NCBI GenBank assembly: GCA_020744425.1
Contig: JAGMUV010000015.1
Location: 372,001 to 436,000, forward strand
DNA length: 64,000 nucleotides
Source: Dactylonectria macrodidyma
Lineage: Eukaryota; Ascomycota; Sordariomycetes; Hypocreales; Nectriaceae
Reading direction: 5' to 3'
Notes under the pieces: model-generated
Told to the model about the DNA's origin: nothing
The model's database searches: none
Seen by the model: only the letters and a program-made list of their open reading frames with translations
Made by a program: the position numbers and the translations under genes
Shown here: piece by piece, positions 1 through 13,600 of the stretch
Layout of the letters: each line of letters begins with the position of its first letter
How positions within the stretch are numbered: position 1 is the first letter of the stretch

Positions 1-645
1 GCGCAATCCGCGCACTCGTAGGCTTGGAGATTTCATCGAGGACCTGGCTGAGGGCAACCAATCTCCCGTCGTTTGTATCAGAGTCGTCACCGTCCTTCCC
101 CGGGGCCGTCGTTTTTCGCTTCGCATATTCGTCCTTGGCCAAAGCAACCTCACGTTGTAGGCGAGCAATTCGTCGCTCCAGGCTCTCCTCATCGTCGTCG
201 TCAGAGAGGTCGCCCAGCTCTTCGGTTCCATCCTGCAGAACTCGCTGTCTGCGGCTCGATGCCTTGTACGATTTGCGCTTTCCATCGACTCGGTCCGAGA
301 AATCTACCCCATTTGTATCTACGTTGGCCGGCAAAAAGCGGGAGCGAGCTTCGTCTATTCGCAGGCGCGATCGCGAGATGCCAGCGCTGTCGTCCTCGAT
401 GTCGTAGAATTCGTCATCGGATTGGGTACGCGCTGCGATTGTCTGGAGCTTCTGTGAGAAGGTGCCCGCATGCGAACAGGATCAGTGGGCTCACAGGAAC
501 TGTGGAGTTATCGTCGGTGAGATCAGGAGTTTCATAAATGTCTGGAGCGGAATCCTTGATAGACGGTCAGGAGAAGCAAACACCACATCCATGCGACGGA
601 GCTCACCAGGTCCGGCAAGGCGGCGTATTTTCGGTTGAGAGTCAT
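1..645 (-). CDS. Dynamitin (dynactin p50 subunit), N-terminal part, cut by window edge
   Basis: Dynamitin is the p50 shoulder/arm subunit of dynactin, the dynein activator used for nuclear and vesicle transport along microtubules. No ORF from the start codon is evident without splicing. I read ATG at 645, exon 1 607-645, exon 2 495-554, exon 3 from 451 leftwards out of the window, with GT-AG introns of 52 and 43 nt that keep frame. The product begins MTLNRKYAALPDL and runs into SAPDIYETPDLTDDNSTVP, the conserved start of fungal p50. Further on come DEARSRFLPA and VDFSDRVDGKRKSYKASSRR, then an acidic stretch and a heptad-like segment (ESLERRIARLQREV) that probably starts the coiled coil. About 183 residues are visible; the C-terminal coiled coils lie outside. 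It is divergent from the RTC4 gene. Family assignment rests on remembered motifs, not on a search. Confidence 0.85.
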
Positions 646-1394
646 TGTATGGAATGGATGATAAGCGAGCCTGCGCAACGGTATTGACCGGGAGAACGTT
701 AGGTCAGTCTACCCAAGTGGTAGGCGAGAGAAAACGAAACACAACAGCAAGCGGTGGTGAAGCACAGAAGCAACGACGGACGTGGAATACTAGGCGGGAG
801 GTCATCGCAAACGCGGTGGGGAGCCGTTCGGGCCGGTCTCCAGGGGCTTCGCAGTGGCCTGTGGGAACCTTCAGTGGCTTTCAATGGTTTACAGTGGCTT
901 CCAATAGCTTTCAGTTGCCTCCAGGCGCCAAGGAAGATATATCCCACTACGAAGGGCGCTTCAAAGCAGCGGGGACTCCACCCTTACCACTCCCACAGCG
1001 TAATGCATTATCAACCCGTGCACCCGGCTATTCTTCCTAGGCGCGTTTGGCAACGCGTCGGGAAACAACTGGTGCTTCTGCTGCGCATGAATCGACGCAG
1101 TGCCAGCGGAACAGAGGCTGGTTTATACGGTAAAGACTTCTCCGGGACCCCGGCGGCCGAGCTGCTACACGTGCTGATCCTGCCTCACCGAATTCTCACC
1201 TTGCTCTGACCATTGAAACTCCCTTTGTGCTTGATTCTGGAGAACCAGAACTGTCCTGACGCTCTGCCAATCGACACTCACAGTGCTCAGTGCTCACAGC
1301 CCGGCGTCCAATTCTGCAGCCCCTCGTACCTGCAGATGCAAGCAGCCGCTGTCTCATCGGTCCAACAAACGCTAGCGATCAGGCTGAGATAAAA
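646..1394. promoter_or_regulatory. Divergent intergenic region between dynamitin and RTC4 genes
   Basis: This 749-bp spacer separates two divergently transcribed genes and must hold both promoters. No TATA box stands out. It contains an imperfect 20-nt tandem repeat (849-928). ORFs across it show no family resemblance. Confidence 0.5.
849..928. repeat. Four imperfect 20-nt tandem repeats
   Basis: Four consecutive 20-nt units share the core CAGTGGC or CAGTTGCC followed by a C/T-rich half (units start at 849, 869, 889 and 909). Units 2 and 3 are most alike; the outer units are more diverged. The array is non-coding and sits between two divergent promoters. Confidence 0.7.
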
Positions 1395-3083
1395 ATGGCA
1401 TCTGGAAGGTCAGGCTTGAGCTTCAAGCAGAAACCTCCGTCACTTCTCAGTATCGTGGGTAACAAGCCGGTGCCGGGCGCCAAGAAACTCATAAAGCCAG
1501 CTGCCTGTGTTTCTGCACCACCGCTGTCGAGCGACGAGGAGGACGAGGCGGAGCCTAGGCCGACGAAAGGAATCAGTCACAGGCACTCCAACCACTCATT
1601 CACAAGATCATCGGATTCTGAGTCCGAGTCCAATTCGAGGGCTACTATCCCGCGCACCGCATTCAAAGCACCAGATGCCAGCAGGTCTCAAAAACGAGGA
1701 GCGAGAAATGCGAGCTCTCCTCGATCAAAGGGCTCGGCTGCAGAATGCTCTCAAGACTTACCATCCCCAAAGCTCAAGAGACGCAAGTTGGAAGATGGTG
1801 ATGGAGAACCCTTAGGTTCTACCAAGTCGAGCCAGTCCAAATCAATATCAAGTTCAGCGGATCATCTCACGGATGAGCGAGGCTTCGTCAAGAAAAAGGC
1901 TGCAAGGTCAACCTATGGGAAGAAGTATGGCAGCTCACAAGAGCCACGGCCCAAAAATGGTATTTTACTTTCATCCCCCCCCCCCATCCATAATACTCTC
2001 GCTGACTAGATAACAGCCAAGATTAAACAGCCAGACTCTCTAGACTCTCTGGACAGCCCAAAGAAGCCGGCCAATGCCAAGGCTAAATTCCGGGCCCCTT
2101 CAGATCCCATGCTGTCGTCGCCAAGCAAAGGCCCACGCGCCCGATTCATCAAGCAGTCGCAAGATGGAGACGAAGGCTCAGAAGATACCTTTGATGAGCC
2201 CGTTCGCAAGCCTGTTGGACGAAAAATGGTGGTGCAATCCTCTAGCCAGAAGAAACATGGTAAAGTCTGGCAGGTACAGAAGCCCCCCGTGGTAAAGGAG
2301 CGTGCAAAGTTCACGATACCCGCGGAAATCCCAGATATCCCAGATTTCAGCCAAGAGAGCAGAACGGGCGACGAGGGAATCTCAATGGATCCCCTGTCTT
2401 CACTATCAGATCTTTCAGATCTTTCAGACCTTTCAAACTCGGAAGGACCTCCCAATCTCAAAACGGCCACTGAGGCTTCAAATGCTAGTGATGGCGAACT
2501 CGATGGAAGAGATACGAAGTGCCCCTGGTGCGGTGACGCTGTCCCGGATATCCTGCTCGAGGAATTCGCCAAAGGGAAACGGTTGAATGTGAGAATGCAG
2601 ACCAAGTTTTGTCAGACACACAAGAAACAAACGGCCCTTGACACGTGGCGCGAACGACAATATCCCGCCGAGATCATGTGGTCTGATCTCCAAAGTCGAT
2701 TCGACACTCATCGCAAATATCTCCTGAACGTGGTCAGAGGCAAGCCTTCACACTTCCGCTCTCTCCTCGCCGACAAGATCGAGACCGGCAAGGCCCGGAG
2801 CCTCAAGAAGGAGGACAACTTGAACCCCGGGTACTACGGCCCGCGAGGCTTCAACCTCATGTGCGACTACCTCCTCGGCGAATTTGGCGATCTACTCAAG
2901 GAAATGGCCGTAAGCGACCGCGTAATTGCTGGCCGCGGGTCGGCTTCCTTTATTGAATGCGTTCTCGTAGCTGAGCTAGCTGTACGCTTGATCCAGGAGG
3001 ACATGGATGTGACAACGGAGGAGGCGAGGGCTATCATGGAAGAGAGCAAGGCACTGGGCGAAATGATACATGAGGATGTTTGA
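1395..3083 (+). CDS. RTC4: RTC4-domain protein (restriction of telomere capping 4 family)
   Basis: Two exons, 1395-1959 and 2017-3083, joined over a 57-nt intron with a CTGAC branch site, give 543 residues. The first ATG in frame is 1395, in the context AAAAATGGC; the open frame upstream has no ATG. The N-terminal 330 residues are low-complexity, Ser-, Lys- and Asp-rich with basic clusters (KLKRRKLED), as expected of a disordered nuclear region. The C-terminal third carries CPWCGDAVPD, a helical DTWRERQYPAEI segment, then YYGPRGFNLMCDYLLGEF and SFIECVLVAELAVRLIQEDM, which match the RTC4 domain of fungi. In yeast the gene was found in a screen for suppressors of a telomere-capping defect; its molecular function is unclear. 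The C-P-W-C pair with a later C-x2-H might bind zinc, but that is inference. Confidence 0.85.
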
Positions 3084-4470
3084 CGACTGTCCAGAGCGGA
3101 GTAGAGTCGTCATTGTATGATTAGTGGGTGTAGCGATGAAGCGGTGGCTGCTCGGTCCGATAGCGAGGATGGACCTATATATATGCGAAGGTGACTACCG
3201 TGTAGCACCAGCTACCTACGAGAACAAGAGCATTGTTGAACTATATTTTAACCAGCTTTATTCAACTTATTTGTAGTACGGGCGATGAAAGCAGCTAGAC
3301 TTGGAGGGGGCACAGAGCGGAGGTAAGTATCTGTGGACTGGGTTCAGGTTTTCTAGAGTGTTACTATTCGCACAGTTAACTATTGCTACCTGCATAGCAC
3401 GTTGCAATACGAGCCTAAGTGCAGCAGAGTCATCACTAAATTAGCATAGCATTACCCTCACTTAGTTCCCTTACCCCTAGTATTTATATAGTCTGATGAT
3501 CTCAATTAGAATTACTATCGCTAGGTAAGGAGAAGTGAGTTTATCTAGAAAAAATGTGCGGATAGCAATAGCTAACCGCGAACTGCGATACTCTTTCTAT
3601 GTGGCTTACATGGGAATCAAGAATCAGACTCACTAAGTAGCACATTTGACAGTGCAGTGAATCACGCATTGCGTAAATCACCTAGGTACTTGTACTGCTT
3701 TCGCTAACTCAACCTTTTCTTTCCCTCTTCCAAGCCATCGCCATCACCATCCCTGCCCCAGAACAGGCGACGCGTCTCCGCCTGATAAGTCATAATTCAT
3801 TCTACCCATATGAGCCTTCATTCTACTCGTGCCAGCGATCATTCTTGTCCCTTCCTTGCCCTTTGGCAGAAAGCGACGCGTTATCTACGGAGAATCGATC
3901 CTTGTTTCGTTCTTACTTGTATAGATGCGAAAGGAGACTGATTTGTAGCGTCAGTTACCTGCTTGAGCAGGATGGTTGTCGAAACATAATTTAGTGTTGC
4001 TGTTCGCCCGGCATTTATACATAACCCTACTCTGATGTAGTGTAGCAATCCTAATAAAGACTATCGACGCCAAGGCCATAATGCAATATGAATATTAATG
4101 TAGGGTAAGGGGATTAGAGGAGGATGAGGCAGAGGAAAAGGGGTTTTCGGACTGTCTTTGGATACAAGAGCACATCCTGGCCACGCAGCTGGGTTGCAGT
4201 ATAACTACTGTGGCAACCGCTGTGGCAGCCGGAATAATAGCTAGAATAACAAATGCGATATCAAAAATTATATTTACCATAGAGGAACATGCAATTACTG
4301 AAACGATTGATTTATGGATAGGCTTGCGGGTGTTGATTGTAGATGCTATGTAGATAGCAATAGTTGACGATATGGAGAGCAATAGTTGATTGTGCGAGCA
4401 GCAATACTCATATATCTTATTCGGCTTTTTCAACCAAGTTTTCCCTAACTTACCCCTGGCCATGGCCATT
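3084..4470. other. AT-rich gene-free interval with a degraded duplicate segment
   Basis: From about 3220 to 4450 the sequence is clearly richer in A/T and in TpA steps than the flanking genes, and ORFs are short. Segments near 3177-3255 and 3919-3995 look like diverged copies of one another. This fits an old repeat decayed by mutation, possibly repeat-induced point mutation, but no transposon protein is readable. Confidence 0.45.
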
Positions 4471-6488
<2,018 letters not shown>

Positions 6489-7793
6489 TCAATAGTTTGT
6501 TCCACCTAAAGGTGATATTTTGCGTTACGTTGATGGATGGATACACAAGCAAAGACCCCACCGGAATTGAGGTAGCCGGCGATGGACTCACGGTCCACGA
6601 ACGGTGCAACTCTTCGGCCTCAATCCCGTGTTTTCCCTCCTATCGTCGTCAGCTCAACTCGCCACGGTTCGTTTTCGAATGCATACTTCTCGTATATGTC
6701 CGAAAACAATAAGGCGAATAGTAGACAGGTTGGCAGAAGACACTGGGTAAGACTGAGTTGCGCTGTCGTCAACCAACGAGCTAGCGAGAATGACGTCGGA
6801 TTGGCGGGGCTCGTGGGGTGGAATCGGCTCCTGACTTGTTTCTTTGGTGGAGGCGGTTTCGCACAAGCAGTCAGGCCCAATTAATCTCGAGAAATAGCTC
6901 AAAGGGGCGGGACTTTGTGACACGATTCTCAGCGGAAACTCTGATACTAATAGGGCGTCACGGAGTATTTCCCGGAGATTTCGTAAACGGCTCTATTACT
7001 GTGTTCGCTCACGCTGCCCCTCTCTCGACCCAACTGTAGGGTAGTCTGAGTCGCGAGTTCGTTGCGATCAGCGATTAGCGATACATTCCCCCACCAGATA
7101 TCGGAAGTCGGCGGATGTCGACTCTACTCTCGTTGAGCGGTCCTTATCTGTTGATTCTGGATGGCAATTTAATGCTGATTGGAGATACCTGCAAGTCGTC
7201 GACCGTGCATACGGACTGATCGCCCCAAGGCCCAAGACGGCACATCCTGGCCGACAGCGGACAATTCAAGGCTGTCCCTGTCTCGTCTGCCTTGAGTTGG
7301 ACAAGGATTCACTTGTCTCACTGCCGCGTAAGACAACGAGCAGCGACCTGAAAATGCAACGCTCCATCAAGCACTCTGTGCAGGACGATGAAACTGTGAC
7401 CACCCACGACAGCGACTCCAAGACGAGGCGAGGCAGTTGGCAAGCGGCGCTTTTGAAGAAAGGCGGACTGATCAACATGTCACTGCTGCCTCTAACTCTG
7501 GGAGAATCCGGCCATCTTTCATCCCACCTAGACTCATCGTTTTTGCTTGGTGTTGGCCACGACGGGTGGTGCTCATCGCTGTTGAAGACTCAATGTCAAC
7601 AATTGTCTGCAACCAACCTGGTCCAACACAAAACCGGGGGATCCCACTTGAGACCAGAATGGGACCCGTGCAAGTATCTCCCGTGCTGTGCCGTGTGCCG
7701 TCTGGGGATTGAAGCATGACGCACAGATCGCCTTTCGAACGCGATGCGCAGGTCAGACAGACAGCAGCACTGCGCAGTTTATTCATAAGAAAA

Positions 7794-7817
7794 GCGAAGG
7801 CGAAGGCGAAGGCGAAG
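7794..7817. repeat. GCGAAG hexanucleotide repeat, four copies
   Basis: Four exact tandem copies of GCGAAG in non-coding sequence. Likely a slippage-prone microsatellite. Confidence 0.85.
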
Positions 7818-10247
7818 ATGAAAGACGCATCACTAAACAGTGCACGGCCGAACGGGAGCAGACACGAACTGGGAAGAAGCAGAAATACTACATAGTGAGT
7901 TCTCCTCTTGGCGTTGCTCGCTTGTATTGGCCCGATTTCCGTGGTCTGAACAGCGGCTAGCGATCCTTCTTCATATCTAGGCGTGTCACGATGGATCGGA
8001 GTGGGCGGATGTGGGATGAATGTGGTGGGTTCTCGGGCTCCGACGACTGCGGATGCGGGCCGACTGTGTGTGCTGACGAGTGCGAATAAGATCAAGTGCG
8101 AATATACAATTGTGCTGTGATGCTTGTGTGTGGGTTCCTTTGTCCCGTGTCTCCTCGCTGTAGCAGTCATATTTGACTTTCGATGACATCTCATTCACTT
8201 TTAAAATTACACGATCGTCAGTCAAAGGAGATGAATACGGTTGGCACCGCACTGCCAAAATGTGGTGGTGATACTGGCAATATGTGAGTGACGACAGATG
8301 CCTCGGCCCGGACGGCAAGCCGACAGAAGAAAGATTCCCCCTCCCGACATTCAAGACACGTGTGTGGTGAGAAGACGAAACCGAGAAAAAGGTCATGGGG
8401 CTGGCTCGGAGGACTGGACGAGGAGAAAAAAGCAACGAGATCTCTCCCGAGCCCGTCTTGGTGGCCCGTTTTGGCGGCCGATAAAGGGCTAGTCGGCTGG
8501 GTGGGCGTGATCCGCTTCGGAAGAGGACAAGACACAAGAAGTCAAGGACTTAAGAGGCGTCCAAAGGGCTTGCGGACCTGGTTGGCATGGATGGGGTGAT
8601 TCCTACATGGGTGGTCGCGACCGTTCTGTCGGCTTCGGTTACGACTTAATAATGGGTGATGGCGGAGGACCTAGGTGAGACTTGAGGGCTCGGCATCGGA
8701 AAGCTGAGGTTTCGCCTAGCTGAGCCGTCGCAACTTGTGCCGTCAAGATGCGATGCAGGTGTGCTGTGGCTTGGCCCAGGCTTACTGCAGCTGCAAGGCG
8801 GGCTTATCACTGGATAATGTAATCCGCTGTACGTAGTTACGTTAGTACCTTATTAGTACTTCAAGGCTGTCGGTCTCGCCCTAGGTTGGTAGGGCTGGTT
8901 CCCTGCAGCTGTCCTTGGCCGAGCGGCCTGCTGCTAATTACACAAGCTGGCTAATTGCGCCAATCTGCTTCGTTCAGGTTCAGACACCCGCCAGCGTGTT
9001 AGCAGCATCGTTAGTTGTCGATGAATATGTAGTGGCCGCTCTAGGCGACGTGCATGGAGGGGCGAGATGCCGCCTCAAGTATACCTACGGAGTACGGAGT
9101 ATTATTATTTGGTCTAACAATGAACGAACAACACTCATCCCCCCCAGTCACCAAGCAACCCTGCTCGCTTGCTACCCGCCTGACATCTGGACGGGATAGT
9201 CGACTGTCAGACAAAAAGACACGGTTCTCCCCGGCTCCTTGTGCAGCTCCCTGTTCGGAGAGCAGAGCTAGGCTGCGTTAGCATCGCGGCACACAATGCC
9301 CCATAATAACCCACTGCCCGGTGGTACCTGTCGCTAGAGTCACTTACTTTCCCCGGGCTTGAGGTGTCCTGGCCCTCCTTTTCAGCGACCCGACCCAGCG
9401 AACCCTAGCGAGTCCGCGCCCCAGGTGAGTGTTCCAGTTGGCCTCCGTCACCCCTCCCCCGTGGCCTCCCTGTGGAGTGCCTGGGACTGGTGTGTGGCCC
9501 GCCTAACGGGAGCCCTGGGAAGATGATCGATATGAGGTGGCTCTGTGGGTAAGGGAGTGGGTAGGTGGCCCGGTCGATGCAGGTGGTCCGGCGGATGGAT
9601 GCAGGTGGCCCTAGCATTGCGCTTTGCACGGATAGAGCTGGAGCTTTGCTGCTCTCGGTACATGCCTCCCGTCGTTAGTGGAGCGCCAGAGCGTCCCAGG
9701 CCCAGGAGTCCAGGACTCATGGGGCGCTTGGCAGCTGCACGGTCGTGAGACGGGCTTCCCAAATCCAGATGAGAGATGAGAGAGGGAATAAAAAAGGTGG
9801 TGTGCACAAGGCAAAGGAAAGGTTTGATATGGGTGAGGGGGGTTGCCTTTCCGGCTTTCCGGCCGAGTTTATGTTCAGTTGATACCTAAGCACCGACGGA
9901 CCCGTGGCTTCAGATGCTTCAGAACGATATGCTTCAAGCCAGGACGGGGCGGGATGCTGCAGACGAGATGCTTGTGCACATTGAAAGAGACCTTGAGGGT
10001 CGGGAAAGTACCTTAATTCATGGTACGAATACTTGCAGCACCTCATTGTCCTAGCCTCAGGTTGCCTTGACCCGTCCGTCTTGGGTCCTCTTGAGCAACC
10101 TTCCATCTGGGCAGCAACTCTCCACCCAACCAACCAGCTCGCTCAGCAGCCAACCTCGCTCCCACCACCCCAGTCGTCGCCCCATCGTAGCGCCAAAAGC
10201 CCCGAGGAGCCAGCATCACCACTTGGGCTTGTCGAACAATTAATTCC

Positions 10248-10579
10248 ATGTCGTGTTGCGCGAGCCAACTAAAGCAAGCGCCGTCTTCCCCAACGTCGAT
10301 TTCCCATCAACGAAGCCCCCCCCAAGCCCAAAGGCCAAGACCAGCAGCCCCATCTAAATCTGCGACAGCGTCAGCGACAACGACTCTAACTTCAACACCG
10401 AACCGCGACATCGACAGCGACACCAACGACCGCGACAAACCATCGATCCATCCCGCCCGCTGAGAGTCCGCATCTGCGTCGAGACATGACGTGAAGGCCC
10501 TGCCCGCCCGCGACTCACCCGTCTCCCGACCGACCGTTCGCGAATGCTCGCCTAGCCCGCTCTCTGCCTTATGGCCTAG
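10248..10579 (+). promoter_or_regulatory. Upstream ORFs in the adenylate cyclase leader
   Basis: Three AUG-initiated ORFs precede the presumed main start at 10617: a 71-codon ORF (10248-10463), and two minimal ORFs, ATG-ACG-TGA at 10486-10494 and ATG-GCC-TAG at 10571-10579. All end before the main ATG and none is in frame with it. Such arrangements usually reduce or regulate translation. Whether all three lie in the mature transcript depends on the transcription start, which cannot be seen here. Confidence 0.55.
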
Positions 10580-10616
10580 GGTCCTGCCATCGACGCCATC
10601 CCACGCCCCGGCGACC

Positions 10617-13600
10617 ATGACCAGGAATGAGGCCGGCAAACGCATCAGCTCCATCACGAGCTCCAGCACCGACAGTGCCCACTCTGCCATCACCGTGAAG
10701 CCTGCTCCTCCTGTTCCCAATTCCAATCCCGCCCAAGCGTTTGCGGCCGCCAGCTCCAAAGCCCCGGCCAACTCTTCCAACCCCCGCCGTCGTGCTCTGC
10801 CTCCCGGTCGCCTCAGCGCCGATGACAATGCTATTCTGATGAGCAGCTGGTGAGTTTCCAATGTCTCACATCGCCACCTCTGCCGCCTCTCCACCCTCTC
10901 CGCCGCTCCGCAATCTCTCTCTTGCCCTCACTGGCCCTCTCTTACCCTCTCTTACCCTCTCTTACCTTCTCTTGCCCTCTCGCCTTCATCTAACCGCTCC
11001 CCTATGTTAGGTCCCACAAGGATGACAGTCAAGTGTCCCCGACTACCCCTTCCTTCCCTTCCCGAGGCGGCTCCAATGCCGCTCAACAGGACCGTCGCAT
11101 GAGCGACCTCGCCAACTATCGTCGCGACCTCGCCGTCCTCGAGACCTCCCGCGTGCCCCAGATCCAACACAATCCGCCCACAGCCGGCCCTAATCCCCAA
11201 ATAGCTCCGTGGATGACACCCAACGGCTCCTCCACGCCATCCTCCACCATGCCAACCAGCTTCTACAACGACTCTAGCGACAACCTGTCCCTTACCTCCC
11301 AGCTTTCCCCTGGCTACCCCCCGATCAACGCTCGTTCTGGCAACGTGCCGGTGCCCCAAGACTCTCCCGATGCCGCCTATTTTAATGATGGTCGACGGCC
11401 GTCTGCTGCTAGCATCCTCACAGCTAGTAGTCAGGGCTCCAAAACCAGCGTGACTCGTGGTGGCTTTCGGAAGCTCCAAGGTTTCTTTGGTGAAGAGTTT
11501 CCTGGTCGCGATAGCTCCGAGAGCAGCCTACCCACTTCGTTTATGGGCAAGGACCAGCGTCAGCGCTCCTACAGTCACAGCCGCCCCACCCAGCGAGATC
11601 GTAACTACTCCAATGCCACCGATCACACTCGAGACGGTTCTCCGTCATCCTCAAGGCCCAGAACTCCAGTCCCTGCGCCAGAAGTCGTTCCGTTTTTGTA
11701 CCAAGATAACAATGTGCGTCAAGTCACTTATGCCTGCCCTGCCTCATTCCCTCCCATCTCCACCGCCCCGCTGCCACCACTGCCACGATCCTTCCTCCAC
11801 CAGATCCTGCGCTTTCCTCTACTCTTTAGCCTCTCCATGTGTTCCCTGTGATGGGAGAGCTACCGTGCTGACATCATGCCTATAGGACATCGCGCGATAT
11901 GGCGAAGCGCCCGTTAGAGATATCTTAACAGGACCCGATCGAGACCGTTACATACCAGACGGGACCTCCCAAGTCCCACCCAAGACATCCTCATCATCTC
12001 GGTCCGGCCATTCCATCGTCCACGGTCACCATCACCATCGGCATAACAAGAGCAATGAGGACCCTCGGACTCTGAGGCCATCCATCAGCAGGGAAGATAC
12101 ACCCATAGGGGCTCAATACTCTCGCGATAGGGGAGCAGGATCTTCAGCAGCCATGTACTCGACAAGGTCTAGAGGGCAGAGCCCGACGCCGAGCAATCGA
12201 AGTGCTGGCCCTTCCTTTGGTTCCAAGTCGAGTCAAATTGACGGACAAACGTCGCCTGGCCATCATGGGAAACGTGGGCTTCTCAACCGACTCCGACGTC
12301 ATCACAAAGATAAGGACGACTCCGGCCGACTTCGCGACCTGCCTCAATCGACAAAGTCTCTCGCGACCAAGACTTCAAAGTCGGACTTTCATCGCCCAGA
12401 GCTGTCACCCTCGGTGTTCCCTCCTACTGGACCATTGGGACTAGACCACACTGAGAGCTACGACATGCGGCCAAGTCACCAGCGCGGCACAACTTTTAAC
12501 AACAAGTTTCCGTTCTCAAAAAAAGGACGATCCATCCGACCGCAAGACTTTGGCGATGATTTGGTTGACCCGACAGATCGAAACGACCCCAATAATGTAT
12601 ATCATCTCGACACCAACCTCAACGATATGGAGGGCATCTTATCAAAGCCGCCGCAGCTCGTGCCTATAGACGTCAGTTATGTCAACAACCTGGAGCTCGA
12701 CCGTGCGGACTCCGTTGTTTCCATGGCTCCAAAGGGACGTTGGGATGCTCCAGACAGCTGGGCTGTACGGCGGAACACCGAGGACAATTCCTACAGCGCC
12801 CCTGATGTAGACGAGATTGGAAGCCCGCCCAGACCAGAGGAGAAGATGGCATCGTTTTGCATCCGAATCTTCCGCTCAGACGGGACATTTTCGACCCACT
12901 CGATGCAATTGGACTCCAGTGTCACCGACGTTATTTCCCAGGTCATTAAGAAGACGTATGTCGTCGATGGGCTGGAGAACTACAACATTATTATGAAGAA
13001 ACACGACCTCATCCGTGTTCTCATGCCTGCTGAGCGACCTCTCTTGATTCAGAAGCGACTCCTACAACAGATCGGTTACGAGGACAAGGACCGCATCGAG
13101 GACCTCGGACGAGAAGACAACAGTTATCTCTGTCGCTTCATGTTCCTGTCTGCACGAGAGAGTGATTTCCATGCGAAAACTACCGACATGGGTCTTGCTC
13201 GGGCTCAAAAGCTCAACTATGTTGATCTTTCGGGGCGTAATCTTATCACGATACCCATTTCCCTTTACTCCAAAGCCCCGGAGATTATTTCACTGAACCT
13301 CTCCCGCAACCTGTCACTCGACGTTCCTCGCGATTTCGTCCAGTCTTGCAAAAACCTACGAGATATCAAATTCAACAACAACGAGGCAAGGAAACTGCCG
13401 CCAAGCTTGAGTAGAGCTGGTAAACTGACATTCCTCGATGTTGCCAACAATCGTTTAGAGCAACTGGAGCACGCTGAACTTAATACGTTGTTTGGACTCT
13501 TGAAGTTGAACCTTGCAAATAACCGGCTGAAACACCTGCCTCTGGACTTCGGAGCTTTCAAGTCGCTGAGGACCCTGAACATCTCCTCAAATTTCCTCGA

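Noticed and set aside
4095..4469. 124-codon ORF on the minus strand starting with ATG just downstream of the glucosidase stop
   Set aside because: It lies in the AT-rich spacer, has biased hydrophobic composition explained by A/T content, and resembles no family.
7472..8194. 240-codon ORF on the minus strand
   Set aside because: Composition is patchy and includes a repeat-encoded FAFAFAF stretch from the GCGAAG microsatellite; no domain and no supporting splice pattern.
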